The position numbers were made by a program, and so were the translations under genes. This document shows, in pieces, positions 35,472-47,322 of a stretch of DNA of 64,000 nt. The stretch covers positions 6,990,001 to 7,054,000 of the forward strand of contig NC_046673.1 in assembly GCF_003369915.1 (NCBI RefSeq). The letters are read 5' to 3'. The DNA comes from Drosophila miranda. Its lineage: Eukaryota > Arthropoda > Insecta > Diptera > Drosophilidae. The notes below the pieces were generated by a model. It did not search any database. It saw only the letters and a program-made list of their open reading frames with translations, and was not told the origin of the DNA. Position 1 is the first letter of the stretch. Every line of letters begins with the position of its first letter.

Positions 35472-36490
35472 TCTGTTACGCCATTTCCGAGTCGTCTGTT
35501 AATTAATTTTATAATAAATGTTAAAAATGCTTAAAAATACTAAACGGAATATCGAAATTAAGGTATTTGATGTCGGATCATGAGCAAAATTGTACGAATA
35601 ATCAAACCCAAGCAGTTGGCGCTCTTTCTTCCATCGATAGTTGAAGAAACATCGATGTATCGATAGTAACAATGAAGTTTTTCAACCTTCAGCAGCTTTA
35701 CTTGAACTCCGCGGAATTTTCGTTGCAAATACTATTTGCCATTTTTACAGTGAAAATAAAGTGCTTTGTTTTTCAAAAACTTAATCTTTTCCACAGAAAA
35801 AAGAAGGTAAATATGGTAAATGGTAGATTTTTATATATTTTATTCGAAATGTGCGGCTTGCCAGGCAATTAGTGGATGAATTTGAGGGCGCTTATGGTTT
35901 TTGAAGCCAACAAGTGCAAATGGCGATGGAGAATCATCAAAGTGCAATGAAATATTCGAAATATTTGCGGCACCGGCCTCTACACACTCGTGTTCCATGA
36001 TAGATGCCTCAGAGCAGAGAACTATCTCCCTTAAATATTTGGCAGCACAGAAAAAGTCGCCCAAAGTGAGACATCGCTTCTTCTGCGCAAAATGCAATGG
36101 ATTGGATTGATATTTCTTCGATCCGCAGAAGTCTCACTTTAAGACTTCTGTGGGCATGTGTATGCCGGCATTTTTCGTTCACCAATACACAAAAAGATTA
36201 ACCAGTGCTGCCAATAGTTCATCCACTGATACACACACGCACACGCACTGTCGTGGTAGGCGTCTGTGTCGGGCAGTAATTCCGAGAAACTTCAGCGTGT
36301 ATTAGTAGACCACTCCGCATAAATAAAATAAATTTCCCATAAATCAATTTTTTTTGTGCAACCGATCGCCATAAACAAACGAACACACGACTGGGATCCG
36401 ATTGCTTCCATTTCGCTCGAAGCAGTGAAGGTTCTCGTTCAGCGGTGTTTCTTTCCAATAAACATTTTCATTTCTTTCTCGCACAAAAAG

Positions 36491-37666
36491 ATGTCGGAGA
36501 ATAGCTTCAACTCAAAGTATTTGGACGATGACGATGAGGACGATGCGATTGCTGCCTCTGAGGGTGTGTACCAATGAATCCTCTAAACTAAATATAATCC
36601 ACGCGTTTGTCTCGCGCTTTAGGCAAAGTTTCGAGCCAGGTGGCCAAGCGCATCTGGCAGCCAACCATCGATGATACTACCCCTGGGGTCTGGGAGCCGC
36701 CCGAGAAGCCCCTGCCCCACGTGGAGGAGGATGCTCCGATGAGTGCCGAGGCCCTGGCGGAGGCTCTAGCGGTGAGCGAGACCGCCTCGGACTTTATACA
36801 CGAAGTGGAGCGCTCTCTCTACGGCGACAACAGCAAGGAGAACGGCTCCGCCCAGTACTTCAAGGCGGCCGAGAATTATTCGCTGTTTGGCGCCAACTAC
36901 ATGGGCTTGGAGGAGGACAAGAACAAAAAACCGCCGCCGGGCTTCGACCAAAGCTCCAGTCAGATTGCGGCTGGATCGGCCGGAGTATCCGGCCAAAGCT
37001 ACTCGGGGGTAAGTGGTGCTCTAGGCTTTCAATGAATTAGGAATCGATGATTCGTTGGCTAGAATATGCCCAATATGCCCTCCTTCTTAGCTGTTCTGAG
37101 GAAAACCCCAACTCTATCCGTATTTCAGGGACCCTCTTCATCCGGAATGGGCGGCATGGCAATGTCCCAGCAGCCGCAGCACAAGGCCGCGAATCAGCCA
37201 GGACCTGCAGCGCTGCTTCCACAGCAGCAGCAGCATCCGCGTCATCCTTCGCCAGCGACAGTGCCCAGGGTCATAGCCGAGGCAGCAGCTCTGGCTGGAG
37301 CTGGGGCTGGCATCGACATTGGCCTGCACGCCCATGGACATCTGCCCAGTGCCACGGAAATGACCATCGGACACATTTACCAGGAGCTCATGGGCATGAA
37401 TTTCAATCAGGCCAATATACAGCAGCAGCAGCAGCAACACCACCACCAGCAGCAGCAGCAGCACCACCAGCAGCAGCAGCAGCAGCACCACCACCAGCAG
37501 CAGCAGCAGGCGGCTCTGAAGCAGCAGGCGGCTCTCCTCTCCTACGGCCAAAAGGCCGTAACAGCAACTGGCATAGTCCCTGACCCACGCGACGTATGTT
37601 CTCAAAGCGGTGTTTCTTGCGTATCGTGCCCGTTTGCGTCGCCAGGTCCACTTCTGGGACAACTAG
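36491..37666 (+). CDS. QH gene copy 5, intact Gln/His-rich protein (314 aa)
   Basis: Exons 36491-36563, 36623-37008, 37129-37593 and 37646-37666 join in frame with GT-AG introns of 59, 120 and 52 bp. The protein starts MSENSFNSKYLDDDDEDD, an acidic N-terminus. Residues 26-153 contain IWQPTIDDTTPGVWEPP, an acidic helix-like stretch and KKPPPGF. Residues 154-250 are Gly/Ala/Pro-rich and include GIDIGLHAHGHLP and IGHIYQELMGMNFNQ. A 36-codon Gln/His tract runs from about 251. The tail ends SYGQKAVTATGI-PDPRD-VHFWDN. No signal peptide, membrane helix or known catalytic motif is seen. I do not recognise the family; conserved short motifs and a variable tract suggest an RNA-regulatory or scaffold protein, which is speculation. 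It follows a DRE-containing spacer and lies in the left arm of the first palindrome. Confidence 0.75.
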
Positions 37667-38050
37667 AGTACGGCCAGGACATTACACTCCACACCCACAG
37701 ATTAGATGACTAGTTTTAAAATATTTTTTTTGTTTGTTTTGTCGAGCTTGTTGTCGTCTCCTCTGGGCTGATGACCGACAGCATAGCAAGGCGTACTCTT
37801 AAACAGTCTTCAAAGTTATTTAGTTCTACGACACACACATTGCGGTCCGCCTCAGCAGATGGATCCCTGTGCCTGTGCCCAGAATGTCGCGGCTCCGCGC
37901 GTACTGGAGTCCGATTCCACACGAGGGCGAGGCATGAGTTCAATATCTTCTTGTTGCTGCAGAGCGCCTCCCGGCTGCTGGGTTTTTGCAATGATTAAAA
38001 TGACCTTCATTCCCTGATGACAGACAGTCACTGGAAAACGGTCAAACTGG

Positions 38051-38183
38051 TCAAAAGACCAGTCCAACGCCTTCCTCTTCGAGGAGGACGTGCGGCAGCT
38101 GGCCGTCGGCTGGACCCACAATGCGGCGCTGCTCCGCAACAACGAGATCCTTAGTGGGGCCGCAAGTGCTACGGACAGCTGGG
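38051..38183 (+). pseudogene. RCC1-like exon fragment at the palindrome centre
   Basis: About 130 bp of the RCC1-like exon, from CTGGTCAAAAGACCAG up to GACAGCTGGG. It then folds back at a CACG microhomology into the opposite strand of the same exon. A small change (ATCCTTAGTGG for ATCCTCATGTGG) shifts the frame. Confidence 0.8.
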
Positions 38184-38609
38184 CACGTCCTCCTCGAAGA
38201 GGAAGGCGTTGGACTGGTCTTTTGACCAGTTTGACCGTTTTCCAGTGACTGTCTGTCATCAGGGAATGAAGGTCATTTTAATCATTGCAAAAACCCAGCA
38301 GCCGGGAGGCGCTCTGCAGCAACAAGAAGATATTGAACTCATGCCTCGCCCTCGTGTGGAATCGGACTCCAGTACGCGCGGAGCCGCGACATTCTGGGCA
38401 CAGGCACAGGGATCCATCTGCTGAGGCGGACCGCAATGTGTGTGTCGTAGAACTAAATAACTTTGAAGACTGTTTAAGAGTACGCCTTGCTATGCTGTCG
38501 GTCATCAGCCCAGAGGAGACGACAACAAACTCGACAAAACAAACAAACAAAATATTTTAAAACTAGTCATCTAATCTGTGGGTGTGGAGTGTAATGTCCT
38601 GGCCGTACT

Positions 38610-39809
38610 CTAGTTGTCCCAGAAGTGGACCTGGCGACGCAAACGGGCACGATACGCAAGAAACACCGCTTTGAGAACATACGTCGCGTGGGTCAGGGAC
38701 TATGCCAGTTGCTGTTACGGCCTTTTGGCCGTAGGAGAGGAGAGCCGCCTGCTGCTTCAGAGCCGCCTGCTGCTGCTGCTTCAGAGCCGCCTGCTGCTGC
38801 TGCTGGTGGTGGTGCTGCTGCTGCTGCTGCTGGTGGTGCTGCTGCTGCTGCTGGTGGTGGTGTTGCTGCTGCTGCTGCTGTATATTGGCCTGATTGAAAT
38901 TCATGCCCATGAGCTCCTGGTAAATGTGTCCGATGGCCATTTCCGTGGCACTGGGCAGATGTCCATGGGCGTGCAGGCCAATGTCGATGCCAGCCCCAGC
39001 TCCAGCCAGAGCTGCTGCCTCGGCTATGACCCTGGGCACTGTCGCTGGCGAAGGATGACGCGGATGCTGCTGCTGCTGTGGAAGCAGCGCTGCAGGTCCT
39101 GGCTGATTCGCGGCCTTGTGCTGCGGCTGCTGGGACATTGCCATGCCGCCCATTCCGGATGAAGAGGGTCCCTGAAATACGGATAGAGTTGGGGTTTTCC
39201 TCAGAACAGCTAAGAAGGAGGGCATATTGGGCATATTCTAGCCAACGAATCATCGATTCCTAATTCATTGAAAGCCTAGAGCACCACTTACCCCCGAGTA
39301 GCTTTGGCCGGATACTCCGGCCGATCCAGCCGCAATCTGACTGGAGCTTTGGTCGAAGCCCGGCGGCGGTTTTTTGTTCTTTTCCTCCTCCAAGCCCATG
39401 TAGTTGGCGCCAAACAGCGAATAATTCTCGGCCGCCTTGAAGTACTGGGCGGAGCCGTTCTCCTTGCTGTTGTCGCCGTAGAGAGAGCGCTCCACTTCGT
39501 GTATAAAGTCCGATTCGGTCTCGCTCACCGCTAGAGCCTCCGCCAGGGCCTCGGCACTCATCGGAGCATCCTCCTCCACGTGGGGCAGGGGCTTCTCGGG
39601 CGGCTCCCAGACCCCAGGGGTAGTATCATCGATGGTTGGCTGCCAGATGCGCTTGGCCACCTGGCTCGAAACTTTGCCTAAAACGCGAGACAAACGCGTG
39701 GATTATATTTAGTTTAGAGGATTCATTGGTACACACCCTCAGAGGCAGCAATCGCATCGTCCTCATCGTCATCGTCCAAATACTTTGAGTTGAAGCTATT
39801 CTCCGACAT
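38610..39809 (-). CDS. QH gene copy 6, intact (322 aa)
   Basis: Exons on the minus strand: 39737-39809, 39292-39677, 38683-39171, 38610-38630, all in frame. It is the mirror partner of the copy at 36491 in palindrome 1 but is not identical. It has Ala-to-Glu in SETESDF, Asp-to-Glu in EEEKNK, Ala where copy 5 has Thr before IGHIYQE, a 44-codon tract, and AAAACGCG before the exon 2 acceptor. Arm-to-arm conversion is therefore incomplete. Domain make-up is as for copy 5. Confidence 0.75.
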
Positions 39810-40859
39810 CTTTTTGTGCGAGAAAGAAATGAAAATGTTTATTGGAAAGAAACACCGCTGAACGAGAACCTTCACTGCTTCGAGCGAAATGGAAGTAATC
39901 GGCTCCCAGTCGTCTGTTCGTTTGTTTATGGCGATCGGATGCACAAAAAAAATTGATTTATGGGAAATTTATTTTATTTATGCGGAGTGGTCTACTAATA
40001 CACGCTGAAGTTTCTCGGAATTACTGCCCGACACAGACGCCTACCACGACAGTGCTGCCCAGTCAGAGGTCGTGGAGGCTTGAGTGCTGTGTGTGCGTGT
40101 GTGTATCAGTGGATGAACTATTGGCAGCACTGGTTAATCTTTTTGTGTATTGGTGAACGAAAAATGCCGGCATACACATGCCTACAGAAGTCTTAAAGTG
40201 AGACTTCTGCGGATCGAAGAAATATCAATCCAATCCATTGCATTTTGCGCAGAAGAAGCGATGTCTCACTTTGGGCGACTTTTTCTGTGCTGCCAAATAT
40301 TTAAGGGAGATAGTTCTCTGCTCTGAGGCATCTATCATGGAACACGAGTGTGTAGAGGCCGGTGCCGCAAATATTTCGAATATTTCATTGCACTTTGATG
40401 ATTCTCCATCGCCATTTGCACTTGTTGGCTTCAAAAACCATAAGCGCCCTCAAATTCATCCACTAATTGCCTGGCAAGCCGCACATTTCGAATAAAATAT
40501 ATAAAAATCTACCATTTACCATATTTACCTTCTTTTTTCTGTGGAAAAGATTAAGTTTTTGAAAAACAAAGCACTTTATTTTCACTGTAAAAATGGCAAA
40601 TAGTATTTGCAACGAAAATTCCGCGGAGTTCAAGTAAAGCTGCTGAAGGTTGAAAAACTTCATTGTTACTATCGATACATCGATGTTTCTTCAACTATCG
40701 ATGGAAGAAAGAGCGCCAACTGCTTGGGTTTGATTATTCGTACAATTTTGCTCATGATCCGACATCAAATACCTTAATTTCGATATTCCGTTTAGTATTT
40801 TTAAGCATTTTTAACATTTGTTATAAAATTAATTAACAGACGACTCGGAAATGGCGTAA
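39810..40859 (-). other. Reverse unit spacer
   Basis: Mirror of 35507-36490, with the DRE cluster near 40673-40705. It ends where the duplicated retrotransposon LTR begins. No independent gene supported. Confidence 0.6.
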
Positions 40860-40863
40860 CAGA

Positions 40864-43402
40864 TGTTATGATCCGCCTCTTTGCCACCCTGGCCTATCGT
40901 TCCCAGCTAGCTCACGGGGAAGTCAGGGGTGTTTCCGACCCGATAAGCCAGGGGACGGATTGAACAAAACAAAAAAACATACAAAAAAAACAAATCTAAT
41001 TTATAGGACTGACTTGTCCTCGTTGGCACTTTCGTCAGCGGGGATAGTTGGTTTCGTTATCCCTAGCAGGGTCCCACCCTTCCATGAGCGCCACCTTTTG
41101 AATTCGCTCCCTTTTCATATTCAGGGTCCCGCTCTTCTTCTCGCTCTCGTCCCACCCAACTACCGTTTTCTATTCACTCATGACTCTTTTCAAATATTCC
41201 TTTTATATCCATTATATTTTCTTATGTATCTTGTACATTATTAATTAATAATAATTAATAATCTAGGTTTATATAAAGGAAACAAATACTAACACAAAAA
41301 TACTAACAAAAAAAAATAAACCCTATTTCGGCCGAGTTGGCAGCCCCCTTTGATAGAGGTTGTTGCTTCCTGATGCTTGCTGATGTTTACGTTTAATCGT
41401 GGTGTTTTTTGTATGATCGTGATATTTTGTTTAATTGTGGGTCGGACGGGTGTAGATGTGTGAAATGTGGTGATGTTATGTGATGTGTTATGAATGAGGG
41501 TATACATGCGTGGGTTGTGTGTGATGTGGGTGGATGAAGGTGGGTGTGTGTGAATCGTGTGTGTGTATTGCTGCTTTGAAGTCCGGATTCTTTCCCCGGG
41601 GGGCTGGTGTGTGGGGACAGAAACGTGTCTCCAGTCGGTGCTCCGCTGACGGTCCCTTGGTGCCGGTGCTCCGCTGACGGTTCTCGCATCAGTTTCCCGG
41701 CCTGGCCAGTACCGGGATGCTGCTGCCGATGTCCGCCGCTTCTGCTGATGTTGATGCCTGCCGCTGATGTCTTGGTGGGATCGTCGTCTCCACGATCACC
41801 AATTTTGTTTCCTTTTTTTCTTTTAGGGCACGTGCGGCCTCCACTATTCTCCACCGGAAACTCTCCCTTTTCTTCCTCCTCGCCCCGTTTCCTTTTCTCC
41901 TACGCAACTCTGCCACTGCTTCCCAGGATCCACTATAGATGCCGCTGTCTCTTTCTTCTCCAGCCCTGATACCTATCGGCTCTGTCCAAAACCGCCCATA
42001 ACACCACACTACCGTTTCCAGGATTACTCCGCCGAAACGGGAGTGCCAAGCTGGCGGGCTTTTTCAATTAAGGGGCCCCAAACGTAGGCCATCGCCCACA
42101 CCCTGAGATTGAGAGTCTCTGGCTCCATCGACTGAGATGCCTGGGCTACTGCTTCAGATCCTTTGCGTGAAACACCCCAATACGTGAGCCTTGCAACGTC
42201 TCCAGCTCGTACAGACTGTTGCCCATACTCCGGATCACTCGGCACTTGACGTATTTTGGGCTGAACTTCGCGTTGATGTTGTTTTTAAATTTGCTCAACA
42301 CGAAATTCCGCTTATATATCTCCTGACCCGGTGAGTACCTAATTTCTCGAGCTTTTCGATTATACCTGTTCTTCGCTCTGTTGTAGGCTTAATGAGAGTT
42401 TCCTCGGACCTCATCTCGGACTATCTCCATCTTGTCACTCCTCGCCAAGGGTGACATTTGTGCATCATTTAGGGCGCCCAGTCTGCGTGCCAATTTATAA
42501 TCTCGGCCGCTAGTAAACATGTGCTGCCCAAACAACACAAAGTATGGCGACGTCCCGATACCCGTGTGTATAGCGCTCCTAGCCACACACTGGATCTCCG
42601 TCAGCTTCTCGTCCCAGCGCGTGTGATCCTCACTAGCGTATGTCCTTATTGCTGCCAGTACAGTCTGGTTCACTCGTTCGGCCGCGTTCGCCTGCGGTGC
42701 ATAGTTCCCCGACTTCAGGTGCGTTATGCTTCTCCTATCCAGGAATTGAGAAAATTCAGCTGACACAAATTGCTTTCCATTATCGGTATGCACTATTTCA
42801 GGCACGCCAAACTGCGCGAAGACCTCGGCGTGCAAGAATCGGATCACGGCCGAAGACGTCGCCTTAGGCAAAGCCTTCAACCAGACATATCTGGACATGT
42901 GATCGAGGACTATTAGTATGACCACATTGCCACTTCGAGTCCTCGGATATGGACCCAGGAAATCCAGGTACATTTTTTGAATCGGCCTCTCGGTTCTGGT
43001 TTCGGCCTCCATGAGTGGACGGTGAACCTGTGTTGAATGTTTTGTTTCTTTGCAGGTGTTACAATCAGCCACATATGCCTTCACCTGCACGGTCATCCGG
43101 GGCCAATAATAGAACCGTCGCAGCCGTCCCAGTGTCCTCGCGATTCCTCCATGCATTGCCACATCGCTGTCGTGAGCCTGTTGGATCAGTGTGCTCGTCA
43201 GGGCTTCCGGGATCCATAGCTTCCACGAAAACTCCTCTAATTCCGGCCGGCCAAATTGTGTGCGCTTAAACAGCAGTCCTTCCTCCACCTTCAGGTCTGG
43301 GAATTCATCCTCATCGCTCTGGACCGACTCAATTTTTCTTCGGTATTCTTCATCCTCGAAGGCTGTGGTGTCGAACTCCAGGAAGTCGATAGCGTCCACG
43401 TC
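40864..43402 (-). mobile_element. Duplicated 3' part of the Ty3/gypsy element
   Basis: LTR 40864-42003 (1140 bp) and the 3' part of pol (42146-43402) in reverse. The outer end abuts CAGA (40860-40863), the complement of the TCTG target duplication of the full element. This is therefore a copy of that insertion, not a new one. The pol part breaks off at 43399-43402 within a shared GTCA and continues as QH exon 2. Confidence 0.95.
42146..43402 (-). pseudogene. pol: Partial pol with premature stop
   Basis: Covers the end of RNase H and the whole integrase, reading from 43402 downward. A GAA codon in the complete element is TAA here (42389-42391), cutting off the C-terminal ~80 residues. The 5' two thirds of pol and gag are absent. 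One Thr-to-Ile difference near the start is also visible. Confidence 0.9.
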
Positions 43403-44115
43403 AGATTGCGGCTGGATCGGCCGGAGTATCCGGCCAAAGCTACTCGGGGTAAGTGGTGCTCTAGGCTTTCAATGAATTAGGAATCGATGATTCGTTGGCT
43501 AGAATATGCCCAATATGCCCTCCTTCTTAGCTGTTCTGAGGAAAACCCCAACTCTATCCGTATTTCAGGGACCCTCTTCATCCGGAATGGGCGGCATGGC
43601 AATGTCCCAGCAGCCGCAGCACAAGGCCGCGAATCAGCCAGGACCTGCAGCGCTGCTTCCACAGCAGCAGCAGCATCCGCGTCATCCTTCGCCAGCGACA
43701 GTGCCCAGGGTCATAGCCGAGGCAGCAGCTTTGGCTGGAGCTGGGGCTGGCATCGACATTGGCCTGCACGCCCATGGACATCTGCCCAGTGCCACGGAAA
43801 TGACCATCGGACACATTTACCAGGAGCTCATGGGCATGAATTTCAATCAGGCCAATATACAGCAGCAGCAGCAGCAACACCACCACCAGCAGCAGCAGCA
43901 GCACCACCAGCAGCAGCACCACCACCAGCAGCAGCAGCAGGCGGCTCTGAAGCAGCAGGCGGCTCTGAAGCAGCAGGCGGCTCTCCTCTCCTACGGCCAA
44001 AAGGCCGTAACAGCAACTGGCATAGTCCCTGACCCACGCGACGTATGTTCTCAAAGCGGTGTTTCTTGCGTATCGTGCCCGTTTGCGTCGCCAGGTCCAC
44101 TTCTGGGACAACTAG
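43402..44115 (+). pseudogene. QH gene copy 7, 5'-truncated and fused to retrotransposon
   Basis: Only the last ~47 bp of exon 2 (to 43448), exon 3 (43569-44042) and exon 4 (44095-44115) are present. The exon 2 donor has the four-G deletion. The tract is about 39 codons. It forms the left arm of the second palindrome. Confidence 0.85.
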
Positions 44116-45840
44116 AGTACGGCCAGGACATTACACTCCACACCCACAGATTAGATGACTAGTTTTAAAATATTTTCTTTGTTTGTTTTGTCGAGTTTGT
44201 TGTCGTCTCCTCTGGGCTGATGACCGACAGCATAGCAAGGCGTACTCTTAAACACGCTTCAAAGTTATTTAGTTCTACGACACACACATTGCGGTCCGCC
44301 TCAGCAGATGGATCCCTGTGCCTGTGCCCAGAATGTCGCGGCTCCGCGCGTACTGGAGTCCGATTCCACACGAGGGCGAGGCATGAGTTCAATATCTTCT
44401 TGTTGCTGCAGAGCGCCTCCCGGCTGCTGGGTTTTTGCAATGATTAAAATGACCTTCATTCCCTGATGACAGACAGTCACTGGAAAACGGTCAAACTGGT
44501 CAAAAGACCAGTCCAACGCCTTCCTCTTCGAGGAGGACGTGCCCAGCTGTCCGTAGCACTTGCGGCCCCACATGAGGATCTTGTTGTTGCGGAGCAGCGC
44601 CGCATTGTGGGTCCAGCCGACGGCCAGCTGCCGCACGTCCTCCTCGAAGAGGAAGGCGTTGGACTGGTCTTTTGACCAGTTTGACCGTTTTCCAGTGACT
44701 GTCTGTCATCAGGGAATGAAGGTCATTTTAATCATTGCAAAAACCCAGCAGCCGGGAGGCGCTCTGCAGCAACAAGAAGATATTGAACTCATGCCTCGCC
44801 CTCCTGTGGAATCGGACTCCAGTACCCGCGGAGCCGCGACATTCTGGGCACAGGCACAGGGATCCATCTGCTGAGGCGGACCGCAATGTGTGTGTCGTAG
44901 AACTAAATAACTTTGAAGACTGTTTAAGAGTACGCCTTGCTATGCTGTCGGTCATCAGCCCAGAGGAGACGACAACAAACTCGACAAAACAAACAAACAA
45001 AATATTTTAAAACTAGTTCAAATACTCGATCGCTCCATGTCATCTAATCTGTGGGTGTGGAGTGTAATGTCCTGGCCGTCCTCTAGTTGTCCCAGAAGTG
45101 GACCTGGCGACGCAAACGGGCACGATACGCAAGAAACACCGCTTTGAGAACATACGTCGCGTGGGTTAGGGACTATGCCAGTTGCTGTTACGGCCTTTTG
45201 GCCGTAGGAGAGGAGAGCCGCCTGCTGCTTCAGAGCCGCCTGCTGCTTCAGAGCCGCCTGCTGCTGCTGCTGGAGAGCCGCCTGCTGCTGCTGCTGCTGG
45301 TGGTGGTGCTGCTGCTGCTGCTGGTGGTGGTGGTGGTGCTGCTGCTGCTGCTGGTGGTGGTGTTGCTGCTGCTGTATATTGGCCTGATTGAAATTCATGC
45401 CCATGAGCTCCTGGTAAATGTGTCCGATGGCCATTTCCGTGGCACTGGGCAGATGTCCATGGGCGTGCAGGCCAATGTCGATGCCAGCCCCAGCTCCAGC
45501 CAGAGCTGCTGCCTCGGCTATGACCCTGGGCACTGTCGCTGGCGAAGGATGACGCGGATGCTGCTGCTGCTGTGGAAGCAGCGCTGCAGGTCCTGGCTGA
45601 TTCGCGGCCTTGTGCTGCGGCTGCTGGGACATTGCCATGCCGCCCATTCCGGATGAAGAGGGTCCCTGAAATACGGGTAGAGTTGGGGTTTTCCTCAGAA
45701 CAGCTAAGAAGGAGGGCATATTGGGCATATTCTAGCCAACGAATCATCGATTCCTAATTCATTGAAAGCCTAGAGCACCACTTACCCCCGAGTAGCTTTG
45801 GCCGGATACTCCGGCCGATCCAGCCGCAATCTGACTGGAG
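43402..45840. repeat. Palindrome 2: arms ~1.1-1.2 kb, 92-bp spacer
   Basis: Left arm 43402-44541, right arm 44634 to about 45840. Spacer 44542-44633 is the reverse complement of the palindrome 1 spacer apart from small differences. The arms differ in tract length, the 21-bp 3' flank segment (right arm only) and several substitutions. Confidence 0.9.
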
Positions 45841-46303
45841 CTTTGGTCGAAGCCCGGCGGCGGTTTTTTGTTCTTGTCCTCCTCCAAGCCCATGTAGTTG
45901 GCGCCAAACAGCGAATAATTCTCGGCCGCCTTGAAGTACTGGGCGGAGCCGTTCTCCTTGCTGTTGTCGCCGTAGAGAGAGCGCTCCACTTCGTGTATAA
46001 AGTCCGAGGCGGTCTCGCTCACCGCTAGAGCCTCCGCCAGGGCCTCGGCACTCATCGGAGCATCCTCCTCCACGTGGGGCAGGGGCTTCTCGGGCGGCTC
46101 CCAGACCCCAGGGGTAGTATCATCGATGGTTGGCTGCCAGATGCGCTTGGCCACCTGGCTCGAAACTTTGCCTAAAGCGCGAGACAAACGCGTGGATTAT
46201 ATTTAGTTTAGAGGATTCATTGGTACACACCCTCAGAGGCAGCAATCGCTTCGTCCTCATCGTCATCGTCCAAATACTTTGAGTTGAAGCTATTCTCCGA
46301 CAT
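45083..46303 (-). CDS. QH gene copy 8, intact (329 aa)
   Basis: Exons 46231-46303, 45786-46171, 45156-45665 and 45083-45103, all in frame. The longest intact copy, with a tract of about 51 codons that starts with only four Gln. Differences include Asp-to-Glu in the acidic N-terminus (DEDEAIAAS) and Asn for Asp in the PNPRD motif. The 3' flank has the 21-bp segment shared with the copies at 4423 and 55500. The intron 2 acceptor reads CCCGTATTTCAG, a variant shared by copies 8-11. Confidence 0.75.
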
Positions 46304-47322
46304 CTTTTTGTGCGAGAAAGAAATGAAAATGTTTATTGGAAAGAAACACCGCTGAACGAGAACCTTCACTGCTTCGAGCGAAATGGAAGTAATCGGCTCC
46401 CAGTCGTCTGTTCGTTTGTTTATGGCGATCGGTTGCACAAAAAAAATTGATTTATGGGAAATTTATTTTATTTATGCGGAGTGGTCTACTAATACACGCT
46501 GAAGTTTCTCGGAATTACTGCCCGACACAGACGCCTACCACGACAGTGCTGCCCAGTCAGAGGTCGTGGAGGCTTGAGTGCTGTGTGTGCGTGTGTGTAT
46601 CAGTGGATGAACTATTGGCAGCACCGGTTAATCTTTTTGTGTATTGGTGAACGAAAAATGCCGGCATACACATGCCCACAGAAGTCTTAAAGTGAGACTT
46701 CTGCGGATCGAAGAAATATCAATCCAATCCATTGCATTTTGCGCAGAAGAAGCGATGTCTCACTTTGGGCGACTTTTTCTGTGCTGCCAATTATTTAAGG
46801 GAGATAGTTCTCTGCTCTGAGGCATCTATCATGGAACACGAGTGTGTAGAGGCCGGTGCCGCAAATATTTGGAATATTTCATTGCACTTTGATGATTCTC
46901 CATCGCCATTTGCACTTGTTGGCTTCAAAAACCATAAGCGCCCTCAAATTCATCCACTAATTGCCTGGCAAGCCGCACATTTCGAATAAAATATATAAAA
47001 ATCTACCATTTACCATATTTACCTTCTTTTTTCTGTGGAAAAGATTAAGTTTTTGAAAAACAAAGCACTTTATTTTCACTGTAAAAATGGCAAATAGTAT
47101 TTGCAACGAAAATTCCGCGGAGTTCAAGTAAAGCTGCTGAAGGTTGAAAAACTTCATTGTTACTATCGATACATCGATGTTTCTTCAACTATCGATGGAA
47201 GAAAGAGCGCCAACTGCTTGGGTTTGATTATTCGTACAATTTTGCTCATGATCCGACATCAAATACCTTAATTTCGATATTCCGTTTAGTATTTTTAAGC
47301 ATTTTTAACATTTATTATAAAA

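Larger units (their letters stand above)
32960..43402. repeat. Palindrome 1: arms ~5.1-5.2 kb, 91-bp spacer
   Basis: Left arm 32960-38092 and right arm 38184-43402 are reverse complements apart from scattered substitutions and small indels. Examples are a 34-bp-scale deletion near 36244 in the left arm and one extra 28-bp minisatellite unit in the right-arm LTR. Spacer 38093-38183 is RCC1-like exon sequence. Both arms carry a QH gene (36491-37666 and 38610-39809) and the 3' end of the retrotransposon with the same TCTG/CAGA flank. Confidence 0.95.

Noticed and set aside
40864-43402. Second independent insertion of the retrotransposon
   Set aside because: It sits at the mirrored site with the complementary TCTG flank and ends with the palindrome arm, so it was copied with the arm.
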